Below are positions 1 to 8,124 of a DNA stretch of 64,000 nucleotides, piece by piece. How positions within the stretch are numbered: the first letter of the stretch is position 1; every line of letters begins with the position of its first letter. The notes under the pieces are model-generated. The model was not told the origin of the DNA. It saw nothing but the letters and a program-made list of their open reading frames with translations, and did no database searches. The stretch is from Mesorhizobium sp. B2-1-8 (GTDB lineage Bacteria; Pseudomonadota; Alphaproteobacteria; Rhizobiales; Rhizobiaceae), in contig NZ_CP083952.1 of assembly GCF_006442545.2 (NCBI RefSeq), forward strand, positions 620,001-684,000, read 5' to 3'. Position numbers and translations under genes: made by a program.

Positions 1-1
1 C

Positions 2-361
2 GCCGTGGACCGCGAGAGTATCGGCGTCGCCACGGCCACCATGTCCTTCATGCGGTCGTTGGGCGGATCGCTCGGCGTCGCCTTGTCCGGCGGCGTCATG
101 ACGGAACGGCTGTTCGCGGCGCTGAACGGCCTCGATCCGAGTATCGACCCGAAGGCCCTGATCGCGCGTGCAATAGCAAGCCTTGCAGCGCTGCCGGCGC
201 CGCTCCACAGCGCCGTCGTCGTCGCCTACCGAAACGCCATCAGCGCCAGCTTTCTACTCAGCGGCGTTGCTATGGCTGCCGCCTGTGCGCTTTCGCTATT
301 CCTGCCATCCCCGCCCTCACCGGAACGAGGCCAAGAACGACTAGCGGAGTCCGAGCTATGA
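2..361 (+). CDS. MFS drug efflux transporter, DHA2 (EmrB/QacA) type, C-terminal part
   Basis: The window opens inside this gene, so only about 119 C-terminal residues are seen. The stretch SFMRSLGGSLGVALSGG is the conserved glycine-rich segment near the penultimate helices of 14-helix DHA2 proton antiporters, and a hydrophobic helix (about residues 67-98) ends the protein. Such transporters sit in the inner membrane and export drugs or other toxic compounds. The stop codon overlaps the start of the downstream TetR-type gene (positions 358-361, ATGA), a usual arrangement for an efflux pump and its local repressor. The substrate cannot be inferred. The true start lies upstream of the window. 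Confidence 0.8.
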   Translation, partial: AVDRESIGVATATMSFMRSLGGSLGVALSGGVMTERLFAALNGLDPSIDPKALIARAIASLAALPAPLHSAVVVAYRNAISASFLLSGVAMAAACALSLFLPSPPSPERGQERLAESEL

Positions 362-981
362 AATCGCGGCATCCCGCGCTCGCCTCGCGCGAAAAGTCAC
401 GGCGGGGGCGCCCGACCGGGGGAAGGCCGCGCGTCCGCGAACGGATCCTAATGACCGTACATGAGCTGTTCTCCCGTGGGGGGATCCGCGGGATCGGCGT
501 TGACGCTATCGCCGGCGCAGCCGGCGTCTCGAAGGCCAGCATTTACACCACTTTCGAATCCAAGGATGACTTGATTGCAGCCTATATAGCTGAGCACGAC
601 CGGCAGTTTTGGACGTGGTGGGATAGGCTTTAGGTGGAACATCCGGGCGATCCTCGCGCGTTCCTCGACGCGCTGCTCGTCGGCATCGTCATGCAAATCA
701 GACGCGGCGGTTCCCGCGGCTGCCCGTTCCTTAATGTAGCAGCCGAGTTCCCCGACGAGGCCCATCCGGGCAGGCATGTCGCTCGCGCGCACAAGGAAGC
801 CTTGGGCGTCCGCCTCGCCGCTCTTTGCATCAGCATGGAAGTGCCGCAGCCTGAGCGAATAGCGGGGCAACTCGTCCTGCTGATTAACGGCGTCTATGCG
901 ACCAGTCTTTCGGGGAGCGATGCCGACTGGGCGCGCGAGCTCGCCAACGCCGCCGACCGCCTCGTCGGCCGGGCGATCTGA
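358..981 (+). pseudogene. TetR/AcrR family repressor interrupted by an in-frame TAG stop
   Basis: Residues about 35-80 form a TetR DNA-binding domain, with the recognition segment AAGVSKASIYTTFESKDDL. The frame is closed by TAG at 631-633, directly after WTWWDRL, and continues without shift as VEHPGDPRAFLDALLVGI to 981, which is ordinary TetR ligand-domain sequence. One codon therefore splits what is otherwise a normal gene of about 207 codons. The short first product would bind DNA poorly because it lacks the dimerisation domain. The gene overlaps the upstream MFS gene by 4 bases and would be its local repressor. Possible explanations are a true nonsense mutation, with derepressed efflux, or a base-calling error at one position. 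Confidence 0.8.
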
Positions 982-1170
982 ACCGTAGAAGGCGGTTTGC
1001 GCCGTTATCCGCGTCAGCCAGTCGATGTCGAGGCCGTTGGCCTTCTGGAAGCCGCGATGACCCCCGCCGCAATTCACGTCGTTCAGGAGATGGCTACACC
1101 GTGTGCTTCGAGGCCGACAGGCAGATATGGCCCGCGTCGGCATCCATCGGCGCTGCGTTCCCCGGAACGC

Positions 1171-1200
1171 AAAAACCGCCCCGGTTAGATCGGGACGGTT
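1171..1200 (-). terminator. Rho-independent terminator, minus strand
   Basis: Arms at 1174-1183 and 1191-1200 pair over 10 positions with one mismatch, and five A residues at 1171-1175 read as U on the minus strand. It lies just past the orphan tRNA-fMet 3' end at 1219-1243 and in the right direction to be that tRNA's original terminator. Confidence 0.6.
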
Positions 1201-1218
1201 ATTGATTTATGATAAAAT

Positions 1219-1243
1219 TGGTTACGGGGACAGGATTTGAACC
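1219..1243 (-). other. Orphan 3' end of a tRNA-fMet-like gene (possible attachment-site remnant)
   Basis: Read on the minus strand, these 25 bases give the T-loop consensus GGTTCAAATCC, the 3' acceptor strand and a terminal CCA. The sequence closely resembles the 3' end of rhizobial initiator tRNA. Upstream on the minus strand (above 1243) there is no anticodon or D arm, so this is not a working tRNA. Such 3' fragments are left where integrases recombine into tRNA ends. The terminator at 1171-1200 follows it, so bases below 1219 are probably the native flank. Confidence 0.6.
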
Positions 1244-1572
1244 TGCTGGCCCCGCTTGCGAAGTCCCGTCAACAGACGAACTCAGTTGCAGCGCTGTATT
1301 GGCGGTAGCCCTCTCCCGCTACCACCTCAAACCACTTTCCAACCTAGTGGGTTCCGCGATGTGTCTCCTGGGCGCCTACGACGTTCCCGATATAGTGCAG
1401 GCCTATTGTGATTTCGGATCTCAGGTTCTGACGCTGCCCGACAAGGCGATTACCACCCAATTGGCCGGACAGCCACAATACGTGGTGCTATGTCGATACC
1501 ACCGGAGATCGGCAGATTCTGGGCAAAGATTGGAAGGCGCTGTCGAACCGTTTGAGGAGGCTTGCCGGTCCA

Positions 1573-2322
1573 ATGTGGTTAGTGCTGAAGGCCAACCGAG
1601 TAGGACAGAGCGAATGGCTGAAGATGTTCAAGCCGCCGTTCGACCCCTACGTCGAACTGATGCCCCATGAGTCGGGCGACCAGTTGCTTATCCTCAAATC
1701 GAAGGAGCTAGACGGTCTCACGACACTCAAAGACACGCTGAACGCTGGAGACGGCATAGTCCGAACCTTGAATGGAGTCGCTGGAGGGGTTGTCTTTGCG
1801 GGGTCCTCGGTTGAACTTGACGGTGCATCCGAAATGCGCGACGGCAGACTGATCCGCCATATGATGTTGCGCACGGAAACAGCGCATTTTTCCATAGGAC
1901 GCGGATCCGCTGAGTTTCAGGCCATCATTCGAGACAACGACGGCAACATCGTCGTGCCGACCCCCGCGCCAACTTCGGCCCAACGCCGCTACGCTGCTTC
2001 CAGGGCAAGCGACTTCCTAACACACGCGCTCAATTACTGCGCCGGCGAGCCTGGCTGGTTCGACCTCTACAAGGCGATGGAGTGTCTAGAACAAGCTGGG
2101 TTCAACCCAAGGGGGAAAGGCAGAGCCGAAATGGATCGCTTCAGTCGCACAGCGAACTGGTTCTATCGGCACCATGACAGGAGAAATGAGCAGAAGCGGC
2201 CGTCGAAACCGATGGACCTACGTGACGCGCGCCGACTACTGCGCTCACGCGTTAACGACGCGCTAGATCAACTTGCACGGCACACTCAAGATGACGGCGC
2301 CAGCGCGCGACCGTCTCCGTAG
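1573..2322 (+). CDS. Hypothetical protein, probably 5'-truncated
   Basis: About 250 residues of soluble protein without a family I recognise. It is mixed alpha/beta in look, with a basic C-terminal region (PSKPMDLRDARRLLRSRV). ATG 1573 has AGGAGG 12 bases upstream. However, the same frame stays open upstream to 1432 and reads like coding sequence (GDRQILGKDWKALSNRL), without an ATG or GTG in it, so the original start may be lost. An earlier TTG at 1552 is also possible. The gene stands alone between two orphan tRNA 3' ends, which suggests cargo of an integrated element. No function is proposed. Confidence 0.5.
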   Translation: MWLVLKANRVGQSEWLKMFKPPFDPYVELMPHESGDQLLILKSKELDGLTTLKDTLNAGDGIVRTLNGVAGGVVFAGSSVELDGASEMRDGRLIRHMMLRTETAHFSIGRGSAEFQAIIRDNDGNIVVPTPAPTSAQRRYAASRASDFLTHALNYCAGEPGWFDLYKAMECLEQAGFNPRGKGRAEMDRFSRTANWFYRHHDRRNEQKRPSKPMDLRDARRLLRSRVNDALDQLARHTQDDGASARPSP

Positions 2323-2475
2323 CCGTCCTACAGCGATGTTACGAAAGGGGTGGCAAATGAGGGTTTCGGATACGTTCCCGTCTCGACAATCGAGCAGGCT
2401 TCGAACGGTGAAAGCCTCGATACCCACCAGGCCAAGATCACCGGCACGTCATGATGCAGAGGTACACTAGCCTAG

Positions 2476-2676
2476 CGCCTCTCAGCGGCCCGCTATGAGT
2501 CTAGGCGATCCTGTGAGCCTATCGAGGGCGACCAGCCCGACCAGCTATTCAAGCTCAAGCTGTTCGCCTCCGGGCGGTTGCTTGTTGCGGGCCCGCTGCC
2601 GCTGGCCACCGGATGGCGGCCCAAAGGGTACGCGGCGCGATGCCGCCTGCGTGACTCTGGGAAGACCATACAGTAA
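2476..2676 (+). pseudogene. Short coding remnant without a start codon
   Basis: Between TAG at 2473-2475 and TAA at 2674-2676 the frame reads as plausible protein (EGDQPDQLFKLKLFASGRL, then LATGWRPKGYAARCRL) but has no usable start. It may be the tail of a decayed mobile-element gene. No family was recognised. The rest of 2323-2967 shows no convincing gene. Confidence 0.25.
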
Positions 2677-2843
2677 CAAGGGGATGATGGAGGAGCCAAT
2701 CCCAGCCTATGCAAGCCGCCCCTCAGTGGCGTCCTATGGCTCCGCCTAGCGCCTAACTTGGGGGACCAGACTGGGGGACCGCGCTTTGGCGGAGCGGCTA
2801 TAAGCCATTGACATCGCTGATCATTGGGGGACGAAAAATGGTA

Positions 2844-2868
2844 TGGCGGAGGGAGCGGGATTTGAACC
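2844..2868 (-). other. Orphan 3' end of a tRNA-Ser-like gene (possible attachment-site remnant)
   Basis: On the minus strand the bases read GGTTCAAATCCCGC, then an acceptor strand ending in CCGCCA, as in the 3' end of bacterial tRNA-Ser. Nothing upstream on that strand can form the rest of a tRNA. With the fMet-like end at 1219-1243 it brackets about 1.6 kb of unrecognised DNA, and it sits next to the point where the MutS-like gene loses its 5' part. Confidence 0.55.
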
Positions 2869-2967
2869 GACTTAAAGGAGGGCTATAGCGTAGACGTAGT
2901 TCTCATCATCACCCGGCGCGGCGCGCCACGTTCCGCCGACAGCCGCACAAATCAACCGGATGGCGGT

Positions 2968-3306
2968 ATGGGCGCTATTGGGCATGGTGCTGACGGTATG
3001 CCCACCATTCCGGAGCGAACCGTCGCAAATCGGCTCGTTATCGTCGAGGCCCTGACCGAGAGCGGGATCGAGGCATTCTTCGTCACGCATCTCTTCGAGT
3101 TCGCCCACAACCTCCGTGAACGGAACCTGCCGAACGCAATGTTCCTGCGTGCCGAAAGGCAGGGAGACGGAATGCGGACTTTCAAACCACACGAAGGCGT
3201 TCCGCTTCAAACAAGCTTCGGCGAAGATCTCTACCATAGAATATTCGAAGAAGCGGAATATAACAGCGCTAACCGACATCCAGGAGCTGAAGCGAGGACG
3301 GCATGA
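2968..3306 (+). pseudogene. C-terminal fragment of a MutS-like ATPase
   Basis: About 90 residues (EALTESGIEAFFVTHLFEFAH through GEDLYHRIFEEAE) match the last part of the MutS-family ATPase domain, including the switch segment FFVTHL and the following beta strands with FLRAER. The Walker A, Walker B and all N-terminal domains are missing, so the fragment cannot hydrolyse ATP. The first 10-20 residues do not fit the family, which places the break near 2990-3020, shortly after the tRNA-Ser-like remnant. Its stop overlaps the next gene (3303-3306, ATGA), so the fragment is still joined to the fluoride cassette downstream. Confidence 0.6.
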
Positions 3307-3596
3307 ACGGGGACACGGAGAAAATCCGCATTATCAGGCTGCACGAGAAGTGGGCCGACTTTTATACGATCGTCGCTCAGGTGCTGATCCTTTCGCTGTT
3401 CGCAGGCGTCTACTTTTTGGCCGAACAGACGGGTGTCGATGCGGCGGAGCGTACTGGTGCTTTCGTGTTGCTGGGCCCCATCATTCTCGGCACGGTCATT
3501 TGGCAAGCTGCCGGCTTCGGACTTGCCCGCATCCACATGATCATCAATGGCATCGATCTAGGAGGGTCCATCCACGACGAGCGGGCTCGGGGATAG
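3303..3596 (+). CDS. Small membrane protein of the CrcB cassette
   Basis: A 97-residue protein with two hydrophobic helices (about residues 23-40 and 53-72) and a polar N-terminus, so it should lie in the inner membrane. I do not recognise a named family. It starts within the stop of the MutS-like fragment and ends 12 bases before the first crcB, so it is co-transcribed with the fluoride channel genes. A role with the channel is inference from position only. Confidence 0.6.
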   Translation: MNGDTEKIRIIRLHEKWADFYTIVAQVLILSLFAGVYFLAEQTGVDAAERTGAFVLLGPIILGTVIWQAAGFGLARIHMIINGIDLGGSIHDERARG

Positions 3597-3608
3597 GTCG
3601 ACAAGAAG

Positions 3609-4016
3609 ATGCAGGACGTTCTTCATGCAGTGATGTGGGTGGCGCTCGGCAGTGCCTTTGGCGGCCCGGCGCGCTATTTCGTGTCGGGGCTGGTCGGCCG
3701 GCACGTCGGCGAAACTTTTCCCTGGGGCACCATGGTCGTCAACGTCAGCGGCGCTTTCGTGATCGGCCTGATTGCAGCCGCCGCGACCACCGGGGGTTTT
3801 CTACCGATGCCGTCCGCCTGGCAGCTTGCCGTCACCGGCTTCCTCGGCGCCTACACAACCGTGTCCTCCTTCAGTCTCCAGACCATGGCGCTGGCCCGCG
3901 ACGGCCAGTTTCGCAAGGCGGGTAGCAATGTGGCGCTTTCCCTCGCTCTCTGCCTGTCAGCCGTGGCGCTTGGCTATGGCGTTGGCGCTTTCAGCCTTGG
4001 GATTGGCCCCGCATGA
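3609..4016 (+). CDS. crcB: CrcB/Fluc fluoride channel subunit 1
   Basis: 135 residues with four predicted helices, the normal size for Fluc. The family signatures are visible: GGPARYFVSG in helix 1, FPWGTMVVNVSGAFVIG in helix 2 with the pore asparagine, and GFLGAYTTVSSFSLQT in helix 3 with the phenylalanine and serine/threonine track. Fluc proteins export fluoride across the inner membrane as dual-topology dimers. A second crcB overlaps by 4 bases (4013-4016), so this pair could work as a heterodimer. I saw no fluoride riboswitch upstream. Confidence 0.9.
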   Translation: MQDVLHAVMWVALGSAFGGPARYFVSGLVGRHVGETFPWGTMVVNVSGAFVIGLIAAAATTGGFLPMPSAWQLAVTGFLGAYTTVSSFSLQTMALARDGQFRKAGSNVALSLALCLSAVALGYGVGAFSLGIGPA

Positions 4017-4513
4017 GCGAGTTCAAGGAGGCGCTTTCCGACGAAGAAGAACCGCGGCCGACGCCCAAGGCCGGTCTACGAGGGCGGGCCAGATGGCATT
4101 CGTTGCGCGAAAGGCTGCTTCTTTATGCCGTGGTTTCGCTCGGTTCGATCATCGGCAGCGTCTTGCGCGCCCTTGCCTCGCTCGCCGCGCTCGGCTGGTT
4201 CGGCCAGGGATTTCCATGGGGTACCCTGTTCGTCAACATCGTGGGTTCCTTCGTCATTGGCTTCTACGCCGCGATCACAGGGCCGGACGGACGAATCTTC
4301 GCGGGCATGTACCAGCGTCAATTCGTGATGACCGGCATTTGTGGCGGCTTCACCACCTTCTCGGTCTTCAGTCTGGAAGCCTTCCAGTCGCTTCATGCCG
4401 GTAGATTCACGCTCGCAGGGCTTTATGTCGGCATCTCCGTCATCACTTGGCTCGCATCCGTCTGGCTCGGCCACGCTCTTGCTTCACGCCTCAACCGCCT
4501 GGGAGGAACATGA
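4013..4513 (+). CDS. crcB: CrcB/Fluc fluoride channel subunit 2
   Basis: 166 residues, longer than subunit 1 because of a charged N-terminal extension of about 35 residues before the first helix. Core motifs are GSIIGSVLRAL, FPWGTLFVNIVGSFVIGFY and GICGGFTTFSVFSLEA, as expected for a fluoride channel. The subunit pair encoded by overlapping genes implies translational coupling and balanced amounts, as in two-gene Fluc systems that assemble antiparallel heterodimers. The next gene (DUF190) starts inside its stop codon. Confidence 0.9.
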   Translation: MSEFKEALSDEEEPRPTPKAGLRGRARWHSLRERLLLYAVVSLGSIIGSVLRALASLAALGWFGQGFPWGTLFVNIVGSFVIGFYAAITGPDGRIFAGMYQRQFVMTGICGGFTTFSVFSLEAFQSLHAGRFTLAGLYVGISVITWLASVWLGHALASRLNRLGGT

Positions 4514-4854
4514 TCATGCAGATACCACGCCAAGCTATGCTTCTGCGGATATTCATCGGTGAGGATGATCGTGACGATGGCCACCCGCTCTACGAATCCA
4601 TCGTGCTGAAGGCTCGCGAGATGCAGCTTGCCGGCGCAACCGTGCTGCGCGGCGGAATGGGCTTCGGTCAGTCCAGCCGGCTACACACTACAAAAATCCT
4701 CAGGTTGTCGGAGGACTTGCCCCTGGTCGTCGAGATCGTGGACAGCGAAGAGAAGATCAATGCTTTCCTGCCGGTGCTCGAAGGCATCATGTCTAGCGGA
4801 CTGGTGACGCTCGAAAAGGTGCAGGTGTTGCAGTACGGATCAAGCGGCGCCTAG
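4510..4854 (+). CDS. DUF190 family protein (PII-like fold) of the CrcB cassette
   Basis: 114 residues from ATG 4510, which overlaps the crcB stop (ATGA) and has GGAGG at 4502-4506. The start MLLRIFIGEDDR, the central AGATVLRGGMGFG and the final LVTLEKVQVLQY are typical of DUF190, a small PII-like family commonly found beside crcB. It is probably a cytosolic trimer that senses or modulates fluoride export, but this is inferred from fold and neighbourhood; the family has no settled function known to me. Confidence 0.85.
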   Translation: MIMQIPRQAMLLRIFIGEDDRDDGHPLYESIVLKAREMQLAGATVLRGGMGFGQSSRLHTTKILRLSEDLPLVVEIVDSEEKINAFLPVLEGIMSSGLVTLEKVQVLQYGSSGA

Positions 4855-4936
4855 ATGCGAGCTTTCGGGAGGTTGTCCATTCGAGCCGACCGAGGAGACT
4901 GGAGTTACCACGCTTCAGATTCGCCGGAGGGTCCGA

Positions 4937-5188
4937 ATGAACATCCATAAGAATGCCCGCCTGACGCCGCTGCGTCGAGAGGAAATGGCGCTGTCGGTGA
5001 TAGAAGGCGGCGTTTCCCAAGCCCAAGCGGCGTTGAAGTATGTGGTGACGGCGAAGGTCGTGACGCGTTGGATCGAGAGCTATAAAGCGGAGGGCCGAGC
5101 CGGCATGGCCGATCGGTCGATCGAGCAGAAAGGGCAAGATTTTCGGCCTGATCGGTGCGAAGTGGCCATGATCCTTTACTTTCGCTAG
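4937..5188 (+). pseudogene. Truncated IS481-type transposase (N-terminal helix-turn-helix)
   Basis: Residues 1-62 (MNIHKNARLTPLRREEM, then a helix-turn-helix around GVSQAQAALKYVV and RWIESYKAEGRAGMADRS) match the start of IS481-family transposases. After about 5120 the similarity stops and the frame ends at 5188, so the whole DDE catalytic domain is missing. The bases before it (4871-4936) resemble an IS left end. This is a dead insertion-sequence scar between the fluoride cassette and the PAS-EAL gene. Confidence 0.75.
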
Positions 5189-5620
5189 CTGCCATCGAGA
5201 GCCAGATCAGCCGGAAGTGACCAGAAATACGTCAGAATCAGCATCAATCCCGCCAGTCCAATGCCAACCAGATCGTGACAATTACGATCATGGCCGCGCG
5301 GCCCTTCGGCCGTTCCAAGATTTTCGCGGCCGCTGCACGATGCCCAAGGTCGGCTCCTGCGGCACTGCCGCCTACCCCACGAGTCTGTCGTCGTCACCGA
5401 CATCGCAAGGGATCCGCAGGGGGATTTTCGCGACCTGGTATTTACCATACCGGCTTCATGCTCGGCGTCTTTGACTTGTATTCGATGGCGGTGTGCGGGC
5501 ACGGAGGGCCGACAGCACTCTCGCTTTAGTTCAAAGTTGCCATTTGGATCGTTACAGATAGGTAAGAATTATAAGGATATTACTCTTACCCGGATTCTTT
5601 GCAAAACGCGGAGATACGAA
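5189..5620. other. Intergenic region, no supported gene
   Basis: About 430 bases between the transposase remnant and the PAS-EAL gene. Open frames on both strands do not look like conserved protein, although a short minus-strand stretch near 5200-5290 encodes a hydrophobic segment. The last 60 bases are AT-rich and probably carry the promoter of the downstream gene. Confidence 0.4.
5561..5590. promoter_or_regulatory. Inverted repeat in the leader of the PAS-EAL gene
   Basis: GGTAAGA at 5561-5567 and its exact complement TCTTACC at 5584-5590 flank an AT-rich 16-base centre, 30 bases before the chosen ATG. It could be an operator or a weak 5' UTR hairpin. Confidence 0.3.
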
Positions 5621-8089
5621 ATGTCGCGTTCAAGATTCCCGGTTGACCAGCTGGCCCAGTCATTTTCCAAGGACGATGCCGACGCCGTGCGCCTGGTGCT
5701 CGACGCGGTCCCTCATCCGATATTCATCAAGGATCACCAATCCCGTTTCGTTGTTCTGAATCGTGGCATGTGCGAGTTCATGGGGCGTTCCCACGAGGAG
5801 CTAATCGGCAAGACGGACTACGACTTCGTACCGAAGGAACACGCGGATGTGTTCCGGCGCATTGATCAACTGGTGCTGGAAACTGGCGAAATCAACGAGA
5901 ACGAGGAGATCATCCGCGGGCCGCAAGGTGTGATCCGCACAGTTGTGACGCGCAAGGCGCGGGCGTTGCTGCCGACCGGTGCCCGTTTTGTGGTCGGTAG
6001 TATTACGGACATTACCAAGCTGAAGCAGCACCAAGCCTCCCTGCAGCTCCTGTTCGAGGAGAATCCGCTGCCGATGTGGGTATTCGACCTGGAAAGCCTG
6101 CGCTTTCTGGACGTCAACCAGGCCGCCATCGAGCATTATGGCTACACACGCGAGCAATTCCTCTCCAAGTCGATCCTCGACATCAGACCTCGCGAAGATA
6201 TCGAGGCGTTCCATCGCATCGTCGGCACCGGACAAGGCTCCTACCAAACCGGGCGCAGCTGGCGTCACATCAAGGCGGACGGCAGCCTGATCGACATCCT
6301 CGCCTATTCCAAGCCGATCGACTATGACGGCCGCGCGGCTTTCATGGTCGCTGTCATGGACGTGACGGAGCGGAAGCGGGCGGAAGACGACCTTCGGCGC
6401 ACCAGGGAGTTCCTGGACACAGTCATCGAGAACATTCCGGTCATGCTCTTCGCCAAGGAGGCGGGACAGCATCGCTACGTCCTGATGAACCGGGCGGGCG
6501 AGGAACTGCTCGGTATCCCTCGGGCGGAGCTGATCGGCAGGACCGACGCCGAGCTGTTTTCGCCAGAGGAGGCCGAGTCCTTCTTCATTCGCGACCAGGA
6601 GGCTTTGCGCTCCGGTTCCGTGCAAATCGCCGCGGAAGAGAAGATCCCCACGCGACACAAAGGCGTGCGCGACCTCGCAACCCGACGGCTGGCTGTCGAG
6701 AGCCAGGATGGCACGTCGAAATACCTGCTTACGGTCGCGGAAGACATCACCGAGCGCAGGCGAGATGCCGCGCGGATCGCCTACATGGCCACACATGACG
6801 TGCTGACCGACCTTCCCAATCGAGCGGCACTCGTCGAGCAGCTCGAGTTCACGCTCGAACGGGCGAGCTCCGGGCGCGAGTCGTTTGCCGTCATGCGTCT
6901 CGACCTCGACGGCTTCAAGGAAGTCAACGACGTCTACGGACCGGGGGTGGGGGACGCTCTGCTTGGCCAGGTGGCGAAGCGCCTTGCCGTAACCGCGGGC
7001 AAGCACTTCGCTGCGCGGACAGGCGGCAACGGGTTCACCTTGATCGCCAGCGAAGGTCCGCATCCCGCGGTAGCTGTAGAGCTGGCCGACCGCCTGCTGG
7101 CAACGATCGCCGACGTTTTCGATGTCGAAGGCCACACACTGCGGGCTGGGCTCAGCATCGGTATCGCCTTCTTTCCTGACGATGCGACCGACGTCACAGC
7201 TCTTTTGAGCAATGCTCAGGCAGCGCTTGATCGCGCAAGAGCCGATGGCCGTAGTGTCTTCCGGATATTCGAAGCCGACATGGATCGCAAGCTGCGCGAA
7301 CGCCGTGCTCTCGAACAAGACTTGCGATCCGCACTGGCAGGTGGCGAATTATTCCTGCACTATCAGCCGCAGGCGGGCATGTCCGGCGAAATCGTTGGGT
7401 TCGAAGCTCTGATCCGGTGGTCCCACAAGGACCGAGGGATGATCCCACCCGCCGAATTCATTCCTGTGGCCGAAGAGAGTGGACTGATCGTGCCCATTGG
7501 AGAATGGGTGCTGCGGGAGGCATGCCGAGAGGCGGCTGCGTGGACCAAGCCTGTCCAGGTTGGCGTCAATTTGTCTCCCGTGCAGTTTCGCCAGGGCGAT
7601 CTGCCTGGCCTGGTGCATTCGGTCCTGCTGGAGACGGGGCTCGATCCAAAGCGGCTGGAGCTGGAAATAACCGAGAATGTGCTGTTCGACGACTTCTCGC
7701 GGGCAAGTTCGATCCTCAGGCGCCTGAAATCGCTCGGCGTGAAGATCGCCCTGGACGACTTCGGAACCGGCTATTCGTCGCTTTCCTATCTTCAGTCTTT
7801 CCCCTTCGACAAGATCAAGATCGACAAGTCCTTCGTTTGGATGATCGAGAAGAACCCGCAATCGGCCGCCATAATTCGTGCGATCGTGGGGTTGGGACGA
7901 GGCCTGTCGATGCATATCATCGCGGAGGGCGTCGAGACATTGGAGCAGTTGACCTTTCTTAGCGAAGAGGGCTGCAATGCTCTGCAAGGCTACCTGATCG
8001 GCCGCCCTTATCCAATTGAGGCATACGCGAATGAGGTCGGCAGACCCGCAGCGCTGGCGGGCAGCGCGCGCCCTCGCCGCAGACGGTAA
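5621..8089 (+). CDS. PAS-PAS-PAS-GGDEF(degenerate)-EAL signalling protein
   Basis: 822 residues from ATG 5621, chosen because CGGAG lies 7 bases upstream and the first PAS domain begins soon after; the longer frame from 5471 has no conserved sequence. PAS domains lie at about residues 24-135, 140-255 and 262-382. A GGDEF domain follows (about 385-550), but its signature is GGNGF at 468-472, lacking the acidic pair needed for cyclase activity. The EAL domain (about 565-800) keeps EALIRW 595-600, ITEN 683-686, DDFGTGYSS 712-720 and EGVET 769-773, so cyclic-di-GMP phosphodiesterase activity is expected. No membrane helix is seen; it is probably cytosolic, with the GGDEF domain perhaps a GTP sensor. 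Confidence 0.9.
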   Translation: MSRSRFPVDQLAQSFSKDDADAVRLVLDAVPHPIFIKDHQSRFVVLNRGMCEFMGRSHEELIGKTDYDFVPKEHADVFRRIDQLVLETGEINENEEIIRGPQGVIRTVVTRKARALLPTGARFVVGSITDITKLKQHQASLQLLFEENPLPMWVFDLESLRFLDVNQAAIEHYGYTREQFLSKSILDIRPREDIEAFHRIVGTGQGSYQTGRSWRHIKADGSLIDILAYSKPIDYDGRAAFMVAVMDVTERKRAEDDLRRTREFLDTVIENIPVMLFAKEAGQHRYVLMNRAGEELLGIPRAELIGRTDAELFSPEEAESFFIRDQEALRSGSVQIAAEEKIPTRHKGVRDLATRRLAVESQDGTSKYLLTVAEDITERRRDAARIAYMATHDVLTDLPNRAALVEQLEFTLERASSGRESFAVMRLDLDGFKEVNDVYGPGVGDALLGQVAKRLAVTAGKHFAARTGGNGFTLIASEGPHPAVAVELADRLLATIADVFDVEGHTLRAGLSIGIAFFPDDATDVTALLSNAQAALDRARADGRSVFRIFEADMDRKLRERRALEQDLRSALAGGELFLHYQPQAGMSGEIVGFEALIRWSHKDRGMIPPAEFIPVAEESGLIVPIGEWVLREACREAAAWTKPVQVGVNLSPVQFRQGDLPGLVHSVLLETGLDPKRLELEITENVLFDDFSRASSILRRLKSLGVKIALDDFGTGYSSLSYLQSFPFDKIKIDKSFVWMIEKNPQSAAIIRAIVGLGRGLSMHIIAEGVETLEQLTFLSEEGCNALQGYLIGRPYPIEAYANEVGRPAALAGSARPRRRR

Positions 8090-8124
8090 TCGAGGCGAGA
8101 GGGAACCCTTCTCTCCCCGAATCC

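Noticed and set aside
448..1143. Long minus-strand frame opposite the TetR gene, with a plausible segment near 990-1110
   Set aside because: Most of it is the antisense of the TetR gene, and the segment has no recognisable family or stop at its end; it may be a decayed tail but cannot be supported.
1209..1670. Plus-strand frame across the tRNA-like end
   Set aside because: It begins in the tRNA remnant and overlaps the better frame at 1432-2322, which has more protein-like sequence.
3240..3303. Possible fluoride riboswitch before the CrcB cassette
   Set aside because: No pseudoknot-forming pattern of the crcB riboswitch could be found.
5801..7318. 505-codon minus-strand frame inside the PAS-EAL gene
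   Set aside because: High-GC antisense frame; the plus strand has clear PAS, GGDEF and EAL motifs.
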